Assembly: GCA_902729315.2 (NCBI GenBank)
Contig: LR746275.1
Location: 1,056,501 to 1,120,500 of the forward strand
Origin: Spirodela intermedia
Lineage: Eukaryota; Streptophyta; Magnoliopsida; Alismatales; Araceae
Reading direction: 5' to 3'
DNA length: 64,000 bases
Of this stretch, positions 51,294 through 61,185 are shown piece after piece. Both the position numbers and the translations under genes were made by a program. Each line of letters starts with the position of its first letter. The stretch's first letter is position 1. Below the pieces are notes generated by a model, which was not told the origin of the DNA, searched no databases, and saw only the letters and a program-made list of their open reading frames with translations.

Positions 51294-51316
51294 GACGTGC
51301 ATGGCAGAGACGTGTC
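51294..51316 (-). promoter_or_regulatory. ABRE-RY-ABRE block of the peroxiredoxin promoter
   Basis: Within 23 bases lie GACGTGC (ABRE-like), TGCATG (RY element, overlapping it) and ACGTGTC (51310-51316, a perfect ABRE core). They are about 140-160 bases upstream of the peroxiredoxin ATG. ABRE plus RY is the standard binding combination for bZIP/ABI5 and ABI3/VP1-type seed regulators. This fits the known ABA- and seed-specific expression of plant 1-Cys peroxiredoxins. Function here is inferred. Confidence 0.65.
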
Positions 51317-51400
51317 CCGGGCGGGCAGGACGGGTGGCAGACAGTCCACCTGGCTCTATCATTCTCCCCCCACGCGTGTGCGGCAACCAACCAAAACTAC

Positions 51401-51403
<3 letters not shown>

Positions 51404-51466
<63 letters not shown>
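51404..51466. repeat. (GA)n microsatellite upstream of the peroxiredoxin
   Basis: About 63 bases of pure GA. A second tract is at 51597-51618 and another at 51209-51241 in the leader. They lie in the 580-base gap between the peroxiredoxin and the next minus-strand gene. Confidence 0.95.
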
Positions 51467-51468
<2 letters not shown>

Positions 51469-51735
51469 GGTATTGCTTTGTGGCGCTTCTACCCAACAAC
51501 GATTTCAGTGAGATTCTAGAACAGCAGTAAATCCCCTGACAGAAGACTCCCACAGGATTCTTCTACCTCCACCCATCACCGAGCAGGAGAAAGAAAGAGA
51601 GAGAGAGAGAGAGAGAGGTTATTGCTCAGGAGATCTTCGCCCAATTACGAATTTCAGCGAGATTCTAGAACATTAGTAAATAAATACCTTGACAGAAGAT
51701 TCCCAGAGGATTCAAAATTCTGCCTCAACCCATCA

Positions 51736-52307
51736 TCATTTAACACGACTTAATCCATTCTTCAGGTTGGCACCGGCGAGCTCCGATGATCGAATGTATG
51801 AATTGGGGAACCACTTGGAGAAGAGCGAGTCCTTGGCCTTCACAACCAGATAATAAAACACATAACACGGAATGTGGACCAACGCCATGCAAAAATACCT
51901 GCAAATCGGAAACCCATCATCCATCCTCCCTATAATCATTCCATATTAATGTATGTATACCCATAGTATACGTTATATATGATCATAACTATATTTAGCA
52001 TCAAAAGAGGAGGACGGCTGAGTTACCAGAGAGGCGCCCAAGGGGTTGCAAGCTCGAGGAAAGGGTAAGGCCACCTGCAAGAAGCAGCAGAGGGGAAGAT
52101 GGGATTTAGAAAGAGAACTGTTCGGAAGAGATGTGCAAGGGTGAGCTCACCAAGTGAAGCCGCAAGCGTGGAGAATCCACTGGAAAGTGACGTAGAGGCA
52201 GCTCCACAGGACAAAATAGGCCATGCCGAACCAGGGGAAGGGCTGAGCACGAGCCCCAGTCAACATCAGTCTGAGCTCCCACTCCAATGGCATCACCAGG
52301 CGAGCTT

Positions 52308-52341
<34 letters not shown>

Positions 52342-55194
52342 AGTACCATCCTGTTGAGGGCTGTGTCGAGGAGGAGGAATACGAGGTTGAGAGAATGCAT
52401 GCTACCCATCAACTGCGAAAGGAAAAGAAAGGAAAGGAATTGAATCATCATGCCAGAGAGAAAAACGGTATCAGTCTTTGATCGGGTCTGATTTCATGAG
52501 AAAAATAGCAAGTAAAAGTGCAGTTGGGATGGTCACCATCAGCCTCCCAAGCTTTTCATAATGAAAGTAAGGAGAGATGAATATCTATTAGCCTTGCAGG
52601 AAGAACATAAGATCTGAGCTTTTTTTCCGCCCAATAAAATTTCTGGGTCAAGCTTCGAATAAGAGTCGAGGCATTATTTTCCTTAAAAGGATGGGCTCTG
52701 ACAAGGTCACCATCTATGATCAAAAGCCTAGAAAACATTTTTTCCATTAAAAGTGTCCGCCTATAGTCACCTGCTTCCAAATCATGCTTCATTTCCCTGG
52801 ATGGTCAACACCAGCGTAAAAGGGCGGTCACAAAAGAAGACATTTTTTTCAAAACTGGGAGGTGATGCCATGTTCATCCATCTTGGGTCAGCTGTGGAGG
52901 AATCGCTCTAATCATCTTGAGAGGTTTTTCCCCCTCATTTTAATCAGCCAAATATTCTTCTCAAATAGATCATTTTCTAGTTTATTTCTCCAAAAAAAGA
53001 TGGTTTGGTGCTACAGACTCAAACAATGAAGCACGAGATTTATCATCTGCTCTCATTTTTAAGATGGCCCTTTACACCATTGTGTGAAGCTGGAAATCTC
53101 AAAAAAAAAAAAAACAAAAAACACTTGATATCAAGATTATTTTCCTCAATAATCCATAATTCTGGTCCATGATGCAGGTTCAAGATTAGATATCATGATA
53201 AGAACCAGCAGGCTGACTTTGAGGTCAGTCAACACGTCAAAGCTGGAAATTGATCAGGCCTGCAAGTCAACCTTAGATATACCAGGGATGGTAATGCAAA
53301 CCACATTTAGCGCTCACCAGAATACAGCTATGAATGAGAATTGCATTGGGAGATAATGTGGAAGAAATAAAAAACAAGTTTCAGAGTTTACAAGATAATG
53401 AACAGATAAAAAAAAGGTAATGAGGTATTAATTTTCTGCAAAAACCAAGGCATTGCAGTGTATATAAATTGGTTTTTAAATTAAATATATATTTTCATCC
53501 AATGAATCATAAATAAAAAATAAAAATGAGCAAGTTCTTACCAGATTGAGGGCAAAACGCTCGTCGGAGAGGAATGGAACTATGAGACACCAGAAAACAA
53601 TGTCTGTCATCATTACAGCTCCTGCACTTGTCTGTTCACATAGTAAATCTTTGAAGGTCAATAAAATCTCGAAAAAAATTATAAATCAAAAAAGGCAAAG
53701 GATGAAGAGTCATAGTGGTTGCAGCTAACTGCTAAAATAAACACCATGAATGAATAATCAAATACCATGTTACACAACGGGGAAAATTAATGTGTGATGC
53801 TAAAGGGATTCGAGGAAAGCTAACCTGGTACACCACTTGCATTGCACATCCCCAGAATCCAGCCTTTTCTCTGTTCTCTTCAAAATCCAGAGAACTCGGT
53901 GATTCGATGGTTCTGCTGGTTGTATCGGTTACCTGAATATGTGCTTCAGATTTGTCCCCTTCTAGATCCATATAGCTTTCTAGGCACCCAGTTCTTTCTT
54001 CACTCATGGAACTAGCTCGCTTAGAGGAAATCCAGCAACCATGTGCAGATATCGCAGCTCCAAGCTATAACAGGCAAAATATGTATATTGATCATTTGAA
54101 AGAAACTAGGTCAATTGAAATTTTCAATTTTTATCTTTATTCTTTATTAATCATTTAAATTATTAATTCTTTATTTTTCAACAACGGGGAAACCTATCAA
54201 TTCTTTATTTTTTATCCTGTTTCCTTTTTGATAGATTATTCTCCTAGATTCAAGATATTTGTTTAAGAAATATAAAAACAACTAAGAGGAGGCATACGTA
54301 CCGCAAAGTAGAAAATGACAAGCGAAAAAGTCCACCTGTTGATCATTTAGCAGCAAAATCTCAAGTTATTAAGAGTAAACGGAGACCATTTTCCTGGATA
54401 TTGAATCAAGACACCTACGTATGTAGTTTCATGAGAGTATATTGTTGAACTAAAAAAGACTAGATTTCAATATCATCAATCGGGTTGATTTTATGTGAAA
54501 ATTTGGGGAAAGCTCGTGCCAATAGTTTTCAGACCTGCTGGTAATCGGTCATCAAGACATTCATATGTATCTCTCTCGCATTGAATCAGAAAGAAATCTC
54601 AGCTTAGCACTAAAAACGAAATAAGATATTAACAAGAATTTCATTTGAAATTGATGATTCATCTCCATCCTTTCCATGCAAAAAACTACTCCTATTCCTT
54701 TTTTATTTTCCTTTCGCCAAAATCTTCATGCTGATCTCATCTCCTCAAGTTATTCTCAAGAAGGTTTCTCTGGGATACAGATAAAAGATTTCGACACTCT
54801 CCAAGGAAACAACAGCAGGCTGACCTCACAAACAAAAAGCATCAAAATGTTCATTTCCCTCTGATCGAAATTATAATTATATCCAAGAAAGGGGATCGAA
54901 GGCTCCATACTGCGTGTAGAAATAGAAGGCGGAGAAGACGCTGCCGAGGACGATCCGGGACAGAACATAGGACATGGCGACGAAGACAACGACACGGAAA
55001 CCAAGCAGCCATGCCGGCGGCAGCCCCCGCCAGCAGGGCACCCACAGAGCGGTCGCCCTCGGCCGATTCCTCCTCGTCCGGTAGGCAACCGCCCCCGCCA
55101 CGGCGGCGGGGATGAGGAAGATCAGGCCGCAGACAGGGACCTGCCACCGGAGCCAGTCCCCTTCCTCCCCTCCCCCCTCGCCCATCTCCACCAA
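51736..55194 (-). CDS. Plant multi-pass membrane protein of unknown function (At1g10660-like family)
   Basis: Eight minus-strand exons: 54911-55194, 54302-54335, 53825-54064, 53542-53631, 52347-52412, 52151-52242, 52027-52074 and 51736-51898. All phases agree and give 338 residues. Conserved family blocks include FYTQWTFSLVIFYFA across the first junction, AGAVMMTDIVFWCLIVPFL, SMHSLNLVFLLLDTALN, PFPWFGMAYFVLWSCLYVTFQWI, WWPYPFLEL and the C-terminal YFCMALVHIPCYVFYYLVVKAK. About seven hydrophobic segments are present. An acidic, poorly conserved loop in exon 3 separates the second and third membrane groups. Function of the family is not established. The start is the first ATG of the frame (55194); 55185 is an alternative. 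GA microsatellites lie in intron 5 (52311-52343). Confidence 0.88.
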
Positions 55195-55775
55195 ACCCTA
55201 GGGATTTATTTCCCCTTCATCCTCTCCCAAGCTTCCTAACCCGGGAGAGGAGACGAGGAAGAGGGCGATGGATGGATTTCTTGACCCCCGGGGTTGACCA
55301 GAGAGAGTTTCAGCGATGACATCGGGTATCTGAGCGTGATTTTCCACTAATACCCCTGTCCGCGTACCAAAACTTCGGTGTGCCATCCTTGGCCTGCAGG
55401 CTTCCGAGAGGGCAAAAAAGTATAATGTGATGACGTGTACGTTCGATCTTTTGCCACGTGGTTCTAGAAGCTCCCTGTATGTTTAATTCCATAATTACCC
55501 TCATAGTTACAACAATTTTCTAACGAACCAGGGCATGAACTGTGGTAAAACGAAGAATCCTCGGGAATCCGAACCATGCCAGCTTTCTCAGCAATCCCCC
55601 GACTCGCGGAGCTAGCTAGCCCATTGCCCAGACATCCGGAATCCGCTGGTGGACGAATCGAAACCAAACGAAAGATGTGTACTCGAGATAGCGAGATAGA
55701 GATAGAGATAATGGAGAGAGACGGAGAGAGAGAGAGAGAGAGGGAGAGAGATGATGAGGGAGAGTGGCGTCATAC
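55195..55775. other. Region between the two first exons
   Basis: It would hold the promoter of exon 1A or, for exon 1B transcripts, intron. It includes a (GA)n tract at 55721-55751 and an AAACCCTA telo-box-like motif at 55193-55200. No downstream exon copies are seen. Confidence 0.55.
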
Positions 55776-56110
55776 TCGGTGTAGTAGACGAAGATGAGCA
55801 AGCCCCACTCGGCGATGTCGCAGGCCAGCAGAATCACCATGACGGTGGCGGACGCCACCCGGACACCGAGCAGCCATCCGGGGTGCAGTCCCGTCCAGGA
55901 GCTCACCCACACCCCGGCGCCGCCGTCGGATCGTCGCCGCCGCCGCTCCGGGGGGCCCTCCGCCGCCAGGCTCACGTACCCGGCGGCGCCGTTGACTTTC
56001 TCGCGGCGGCGCCGTCGCACCTTCGCCAGGATGAGCCACCCCGCGCCCAGCGCCGCGGCGGCGACGATGGCGAAACAGAGGGCGTCGTACCACCGAAGAG
56101 AGAGCGCCAT
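55776..56110 (-). CDS. Second, tandem first exon of the membrane-protein gene (exon 1B)
   Basis: An ATG-started frame of 111 codons plus two bases resembles exon 1A (54911-55194) in architecture. It has a hydrophobic N-terminal segment (WYDALCFAIVAAAALGAGWLIL), a basic/Arg-rich loop, then a GWLLGVRV block followed by a long hydrophobic segment ending FVYYTE. It ends at GA|GTATGA in the same phase as exon 1A (CA|GTATGG). No copies of exons 2-8 are found between 55195 and 55775. It is therefore either a truncated tandem duplicate or an alternative first exon splicing to 54335, which would give an E-W join like the E-W of relatives. Confidence 0.7.
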
Positions 56111-56397
56111 GGCAAAGAGAGACAGCTGATGACGGGCCTTGAACCCTTTTTGAGAGGCCGATTGGTCTGACGCACGTGGACACCGAACGGTCAACTGGGC
56201 CTCCCGCTCCCAACCGGCCAAAGTCACCGGAAGGTCAAAGTCAAACCCAGCACAGCCGAAAAAAAAGAAAAATAAAGGGAAAGGTTTTTTCTTCCAAGAT
56301 TACAGGAGAGGAGAGGAGCAAGAACAACCCCGCCAAGAGAATGATGAAGAGCATAAGGGCAAAAAGATAGACACCATAGATGAACAAGAAGAAGGTC
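56111..56397. other. Gap between SPT16 3' end and exon 1B
   Basis: About 290 bases serving as SPT16 3' UTR and exon 1B promoter. No separate gene. Confidence 0.6.
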
Positions 56398-59300
56398 TTA
56401 TCTCATCTTGGGTCTCTTGGCGTTAGTGGGGAGGCTCCTCTCGGGGAGGCGGGACTTGCCCATGACTTTGACCTTCTTCCGCCGCCGCCGCTCGTCCTCG
56501 CTGTCTGACTCGTCGCCCTTCTCCCGGTCGGCGTTGCTGGCCTCCCTCTCCAGCTCCTCCCACGTCTTCCCCTTCTCCTCCTCGGAGTCCTGCTCCGAGT
56601 CCTGCTCCTCCTCCTCCTCGTCCGACTCCACCAGCGACTCGCTGTCCTCGTTCTCCTCCTCCGAGGCCGACTCGGGCTCCGCGTCGGAGGGCTCGTACCC
56701 CTGGTCCGACTCCTCCGAGTTCTCCGAGTCCGAGTCGCTGGCCTCCATGTTGAGAAACTCCCACCCCCCGTCCTCGATGAACTTCTCCGGATCGTCCGTG
56801 ATGGTCTTCAGGATCGGCCGCCAGTTCAGGTTCAGCCTGCTCTCGTAGTACTTGATGTCTGTCGTGTCCAGCCACTCCTTGATGCTGTCCAGAGAAGTGC
56901 TGGGAATGGAGTCTATCCTCAGCACGTCCTTCTTGAAGTCCTTGAACACGATCGCCATGTCGAAGTTCTTCTGCCCGAAGCCCACCCTCTCCAGGTTGAC
57001 TATCTCGATCTCGCTCAGAGTGATCACCAGGAACGGGGTCTCGATCAGCTCAACGAGGCAGCTCGGCGTGGGGATGATGAAAGCAGAGGCCTTGTGGGGC
57101 ACGCCATGGAAGCCCAGTTCCCGGAGCGGCTGGTCAAACTCCAGATCGAGCCCTTTGAACTGCGGCTGCCCCCAGTGATCGTGCACCTTGTTCACGAAGT
57201 TCTGAAACTCCATGTTGATCCTGTTCTTCCGCTCCCTCTCCCTCTGCTCCTCCTCGATCTCGTCGGGGTCCATGGCAGAGCGCCGCCCGCCGCCCAGGGT
57301 CTGCACCACCTCCATGACTTCGATGTAGAACTGGACGTCCTTGGTCTTCTTGTTCCCCACCATGATGTGGTTGTGGAGGTGGAAATGCAGGAGGGTGATC
57401 ATCTCCTTCTCCGCGGGCTGGAAGAAGGCGTGCTTGATGTTCCCGTACATGATGTCCACCCTCTCGTCGGGCCTGGAGGTCGAGTAGCGGAAGCCATTCG
57501 CGTGGGCCTCCAAGGTACCAGGGAGCTTACGGCCGCGACCCCCGAAAGGCGGGCGGATCCACAGATCGGGCAATCTCATGGGCTTCATCTTCCCCCCGGC
57601 TAGCTGTAATTTCTCCTGGGTGACCAAGGTGGCCCTCTCGGCCTTCTCCGATTCCCTGGATGCGACTTGCCTCCTCAGTGTCTTGATCAACTGGACGACC
57701 TCGCTACTGTGTCTCGGATCCTTGGAGCGGAAGGTGATCTCCTTGAGGTGGATGGCGGTCTGGTTCCTGAGGGAGTTTGGGTCGGGAGCTGGGGCAAATG
57801 GAGCGCCGGGCACGTTGAATATGATGCGGATGGTACATGTCCGATTATCCTGGTTGCTGTTGACGCTCTTGACTGTGGAAATGTGGAACGGCACCATGCT
57901 TCCATAGATGGGGAGGAGGATGGCCTCATGTTTCTGGTCTACCTGTATCACCAGTTCCTTCGCCTGAGGGATGTCATTGACGTTCTTGTAGGCGGTGAGC
58001 TCCCATGAAGCTTTCATGTGACCACGTCCGTCTCCAGATCCAGACCCAACACCGGCCAGTCTCCTGGCCGTCTCTTCATTCTTCTGGCGGGCGAGCTCCG
58101 CCTGATGCTGCTTCCTCAGCTCCTCCTTTGACATCTCTTGATGGTCGGACCGTAAGGTCGCCTTCGATGGTAATGCCTCCACACTGTTGGCCTCTGCTTT
58201 GCGCTTAGGCCTCACTTCTTCCTCCTCTTCGTCATTAAATGAATAAGAGACATCCTTCACTGCTTTCGAGCAGGGTGCTGTCAAGACCTCTGGAGACTTT
58301 TCACTAATAATGACCGTATCAGCCAGCAACAAGGAGAATTTCTGAGTCTTCGGATTTTTGGTTTGAGCTTGCAAGTTCTGGAAACCTAGGGACACATTGA
58401 AGACCATCCCTGCTTTCAGAATACGGTCATTTTTTGCATTTAAACTCAACCCTGACTCCCTAAACTCAAGGCCAATCCCAGTTCCTGCAGACTTGGTAAG
58501 ATTTGACAAGAATTCTGGAGCTTCTTTCTCTACGACAGAGACAGCAGCTTGATAAGCAGCACTGACCTTATTCCCTGGTTTCAGGGATGCAATGGCGGCA
58601 TCTTGTGCCTTAAGAAGAACCTCATATGCCTTGCTCTGAATTGGATTACCATCAATCAGGAACGTCCTTGCCACATTTGAGCAATAGCTGTTGTACCGTG
58701 AACTGAGTGCACATATGATCACACTTGTGGACTCATAGTACAGATTTTCATCATTGCTTGTTGCACTTGGCTTGAGATCAAACTCACCCCCACTCTGAAA
58801 GATCGGTGGGTAGCAAATGTCAACATTCTCTGGCTTCAGCTTCACCTTCACTTTGATGGGTTCAAGTATAGTTTTCTCTGTGTCATCCATTAGAGATGAG
58901 TGAGAGACCTTGACCTCCTCATCAATGATCTTCTCAAGCTTAGGAACCACGAAATTCTTCATTACTGAGGAAGTTAAATAGGCTGCCTTCTTCACACAAG
59001 TGAGCTCTGTCTCATCTTTGACCGAGAAGAGCTCCGAGAATCCGTTAGTAATGTCTCCAAGTTGAATGCTAGAGGCTTTCAGCCTCTCAACCCACGTCTC
59101 TAGAAGCTTTCCCTCCGGTGCTTCTCTCGCAATATAGCCCAGCACAGGGTTATCTGATTTAGACTGTGCACGAACTACACGAAGCATCTCATCCATTGCA
59201 GCAGTCCCATCATCATTTTTGGCCTTCACATGCATCACAACATCAGCACCCACGGCATCCCTGGCTGACTGCTTCAGAGTTTCAAGAAGATTAGCCTTCT

Positions 59301-59580
59301 TTTGGCTACACAAGAAATGGATCTGCTTGCTCGTAAACACCATGATAGTCTCAGGAAACTCGTAGCCAAGCAGCCAAATGTTGAGAGCTGAAGATTTCAG
59401 GTATCGCAGATCCTCAGAAGCGGGCGGTGTAGCAACAGCTATAGCATCAGAGCCGGTCCACATATCTGCTCTGTGTTCTTTCCAGTGCCCGTAAAACGCC
59501 TTCAGGCGCTTGATGAAGTTCCCCATATCAATGGTGTAACCACCGGCCGCTTTTGCGGCCCCATTCCTCTGATCAGCCAT
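56398..59580 (-). CDS. SPT16: FACT complex subunit SPT16
   Basis: One uninterrupted coding exon of 1060 residues. SPT16 with SSRP1 forms FACT, the histone chaperone that loosens and rebuilds nucleosomes during transcription and replication. Domains in order: a catalytically dead aminopeptidase-like (M24) N-terminal region (about 1-430), an acidic linker, the dimerisation/middle region with the NVNDIPQAKEL and RDNRT-type blocks, a tandem PH-like (Rtt106-like) middle domain around 620-920, a long Asp/Glu/Ser tail (about 955-1030), and a basic C-terminal end. ATG 59580 (MADQRNG) is preferred over an in-frame ATG nine codons upstream. The upstream bases follow a clear CTGCAG acceptor at 59610, so a 5' UTR intron (59610-59953) is likely. 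The 3' half is markedly richer in G/C-ending codons than the 5' half. Confidence 0.97.
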   Translation of the reverse strand: MADQRNGAAKAAGGYTIDMGNFIKRLKAFYGHWKEHRADMWTGSDAIAVATPPASEDLRYLKSSALNIWLLGYEFPETIMVFTSKQIHFLCSQKKANLLETLKQSARDAVGADVVMHVKAKNDDGTAAMDEMLRVVRAQSKSDNPVLGYIAREAPEGKLLETWVERLKASSIQLGDITNGFSELFSVKDETELTCVKKAAYLTSSVMKNFVVPKLEKIIDEEVKVSHSSLMDDTEKTILEPIKVKVKLKPENVDICYPPIFQSGGEFDLKPSATSNDENLYYESTSVIICALSSRYNSYCSNVARTFLIDGNPIQSKAYEVLLKAQDAAIASLKPGNKVSAAYQAAVSVVEKEAPEFLSNLTKSAGTGIGLEFRESGLSLNAKNDRILKAGMVFNVSLGFQNLQAQTKNPKTQKFSLLLADTVIISEKSPEVLTAPCSKAVKDVSYSFNDEEEEEVRPKRKAEANSVEALPSKATLRSDHQEMSKEELRKQHQAELARQKNEETARRLAGVGSGSGDGRGHMKASWELTAYKNVNDIPQAKELVIQVDQKHEAILLPIYGSMVPFHISTVKSVNSNQDNRTCTIRIIFNVPGAPFAPAPDPNSLRNQTAIHLKEITFRSKDPRHSSEVVQLIKTLRRQVASRESEKAERATLVTQEKLQLAGGKMKPMRLPDLWIRPPFGGRGRKLPGTLEAHANGFRYSTSRPDERVDIMYGNIKHAFFQPAEKEMITLLHFHLHNHIMVGNKKTKDVQFYIEVMEVVQTLGGGRRSAMDPDEIEEEQRERERKNRINMEFQNFVNKVHDHWGQPQFKGLDLEFDQPLRELGFHGVPHKASAFIIPTPSCLVELIETPFLVITLSEIEIVNLERVGFGQKNFDMAIVFKDFKKDVLRIDSIPSTSLDSIKEWLDTTDIKYYESRLNLNWRPILKTITDDPEKFIEDGGWEFLNMEASDSDSENSEESDQGYEPSDAEPESASEEENEDSESLVESDEEEEEQDSEQDSEEEKGKTWEELEREASNADREKGDESDSEDERRRRKKVKVMGKSRLPERSLPTNAKRPKMR

Positions 59581-59609
59581 TAAGATAACGAGGTAGAGAC
59601 AAATCAAAT

Positions 59610-59953
59610 CTGCAGCATGGGAGACCCAAACTGAGTATATGTTAGCTAATGTACGCGCAAAAAGAAATTAATTTAAAACACTGGAAAACACGCTTAAAAT
59701 TTTCCATAAAAAAGCAAAAAATAATCGAATTCAGATTCGACCTCCTCCAAGTGATAACAAGGGGTTATAGTGGAACGGCAGACATTAGTGCCACCAAATG
59801 GAGCAATCCAATCCAAAGAAATGATCTCAACCTCGTGAAAACAATCGACAATTGGGTATTGGCCCCAAGGGCTAGGGTTAGGGTTTCCGGCGGACCTCTA
59901 GAGAGAAAACCCCTTCCAGTCCACCAGAATCAAAGCCAAAAGTAGAGGATCAC
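59610..59953 (-). other. Probable 5' UTR intron of SPT16
   Basis: Donor GAGAG|GTGATC at 59953 and acceptor CTGCAG at 59610 on the minus strand. It contains AAACCCTAACCCTAGCCC (about 59869-59886), a telo-box-type motif common near starts of plant growth and translation genes. Confidence 0.6.
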
Positions 59954-60138
59954 CTCTCTTCCCGTGGCTATGGCGCCCTTCGACGCGATGGAGCCTCCCC
60001 CTCCACGCTCGAGCTTCGTTCGGGACCTCCCTCAGAGGCCAGAAGAGGGGGAACTCGATGATTTGAGGGCAAGAAGAAATGTGGGGGAGGGAGAAAGAAG
60101 AGAGTGTCGAGACGCCTTCGCTCCTATCGGTGCTTTGG

Positions 60139-60146
60139 TATATATA
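60139..60146 (-). promoter_or_regulatory. TATA box of SPT16
   Basis: TATATATA in a GCTATATATACC context on the minus strand. It predicts a transcription start near 60110 and a 5' UTR exon down to 59954. Confidence 0.6.
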
Positions 60147-60149
60147 GCA

Positions 60150-60969
60150 ACCCAATTTATAAGAATACCCTTATTTTATCTATTTTTTACAAATTATGCC
60201 ACTACACTACCTTCCTTGCGGAGTTCAGACCGACGCAGTTCTCAATTGGACGATAATACCCTTTTAAGAATGTGTTCATATTATTCGATGAAATATAGAG
60301 ATGGGAAATGTTAAGGGTAGTTTTGTACTAAGCTACGTCGTCACGAGCTGACAAAATCGCGGGGTTTCAGATGCAGCCTCTCCAAATCGGACGGGCTTAA
60401 TGAGACACGTGTGATGCCAGGATGAAGAACTCTGAGCCGTAGGATTAGCATCAGGATTCCCTCTTTTTTGGGCGGGAAAATAGAACTCCCTCCTCCCCCG
60501 CGTCCCCGAAAAACTCTACGCTACAAATCTCAGCGGGCTGGGCTAGCTGCCAAGTCCGGCCCAGCCACTTATCGGCCAGAGTCGGGCCTCTCTAAGATGC
60601 CGAAAAGAATGATTTTTAACTCATCAAATAAGTAAGACGGGCCGGGCCGGACCTGACCGGACCAGGCCCGTCTAGAAGCAAAAGAAATAAGTACCTCCCA
60701 CAGCTAGCTTTCTGATGACTTTTTGCATTTCATTCCTCAAAAATACCTTTAATTACAATTATCCCTGATACTTTATTTTATTACGTTTTACTGATTGATC
60801 CATCTGTTACTTCGGATAGGTGCCTTCAGACAGTCGGCCCAAAGGTGCTATTGGGCCAGTGTGGGAGACTCCTTATTGGGCTATTTTTTTGGGAATCGGG
60901 AACACTGTGAAGAGCCCATTTTTACTGGGCTTCATATTGGGGCGAGAACTGTCGGTTTTGGACAACCCC
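60150..60969. other. Divergent intergenic region between SPT16 and MRPL3
   Basis: About 0.8 kb shared by two genes transcribed away from each other. It includes a GC-rich block (60480-60690) with repeated 'gggccgggccgg' and 'tcggcccag'-like motifs, and the site-II-like 'tgggcc/ggccca' hexamers near 60840-60920 typical of promoters for translation genes. No exon is seen. Confidence 0.55.
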
Positions 60970-60978
60970 ATAAATATA
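60970..60978 (+). promoter_or_regulatory. TATA-like box of MRPL3
   Basis: ATAAATATA lies about 25-30 bases upstream of a GA-rich leader (60992-61012), followed by a GCC/GTC-rich leader and the start codon at 61186. Confidence 0.5.
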
Positions 60979-61058
60979 CACAGTGATCAGTGAGAGAGAG
61001 AGAGAGAGAGAGCTAGAAGACTACTACTGCGAAGCTCTCTTCTCCTTAAACCCTCATC

Positions 61059-61118
61059 GCCGCCGCCGTCGCCGTCGCCGTCGCCGCCGTCGCCGTCGCC
61101 GTCGCCGCCGCCGCCGCC
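61059..61118 (+). repeat. GCC/GTC triplet repeat in the MRPL3 leader
   Basis: About 60 bases of (CGCCGT)n and (GCC)n in the 5' UTR. The poly-Arg and similar open frames over it are artefacts of the repeat. Confidence 0.92.
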
Positions 61119-61154
61119 ATGCCCGCGAAGGTACCAGCCGCCGGCCAGCAGTGA
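61119..61154 (+). other. Upstream open reading frame in the MRPL3 leader
   Basis: ATG at 61119 in a good context (GCCGCCATGC) starts an 11-codon frame ending TGA at 61152-61154, 31 bases before the main ATG. It could reduce translation of the main frame. Confidence 0.6.
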
Positions 61155-61185
61155 GATCCTCGGTCGCTGTGTGTGAGGGGGCGCC

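Noticed and set aside
56408-57603. Antisense frames of 146 and 169 codons over SPT16
   Set aside because: They are shadows of strongly GC3-rich coding sequence and no independent gene evidence is seen.
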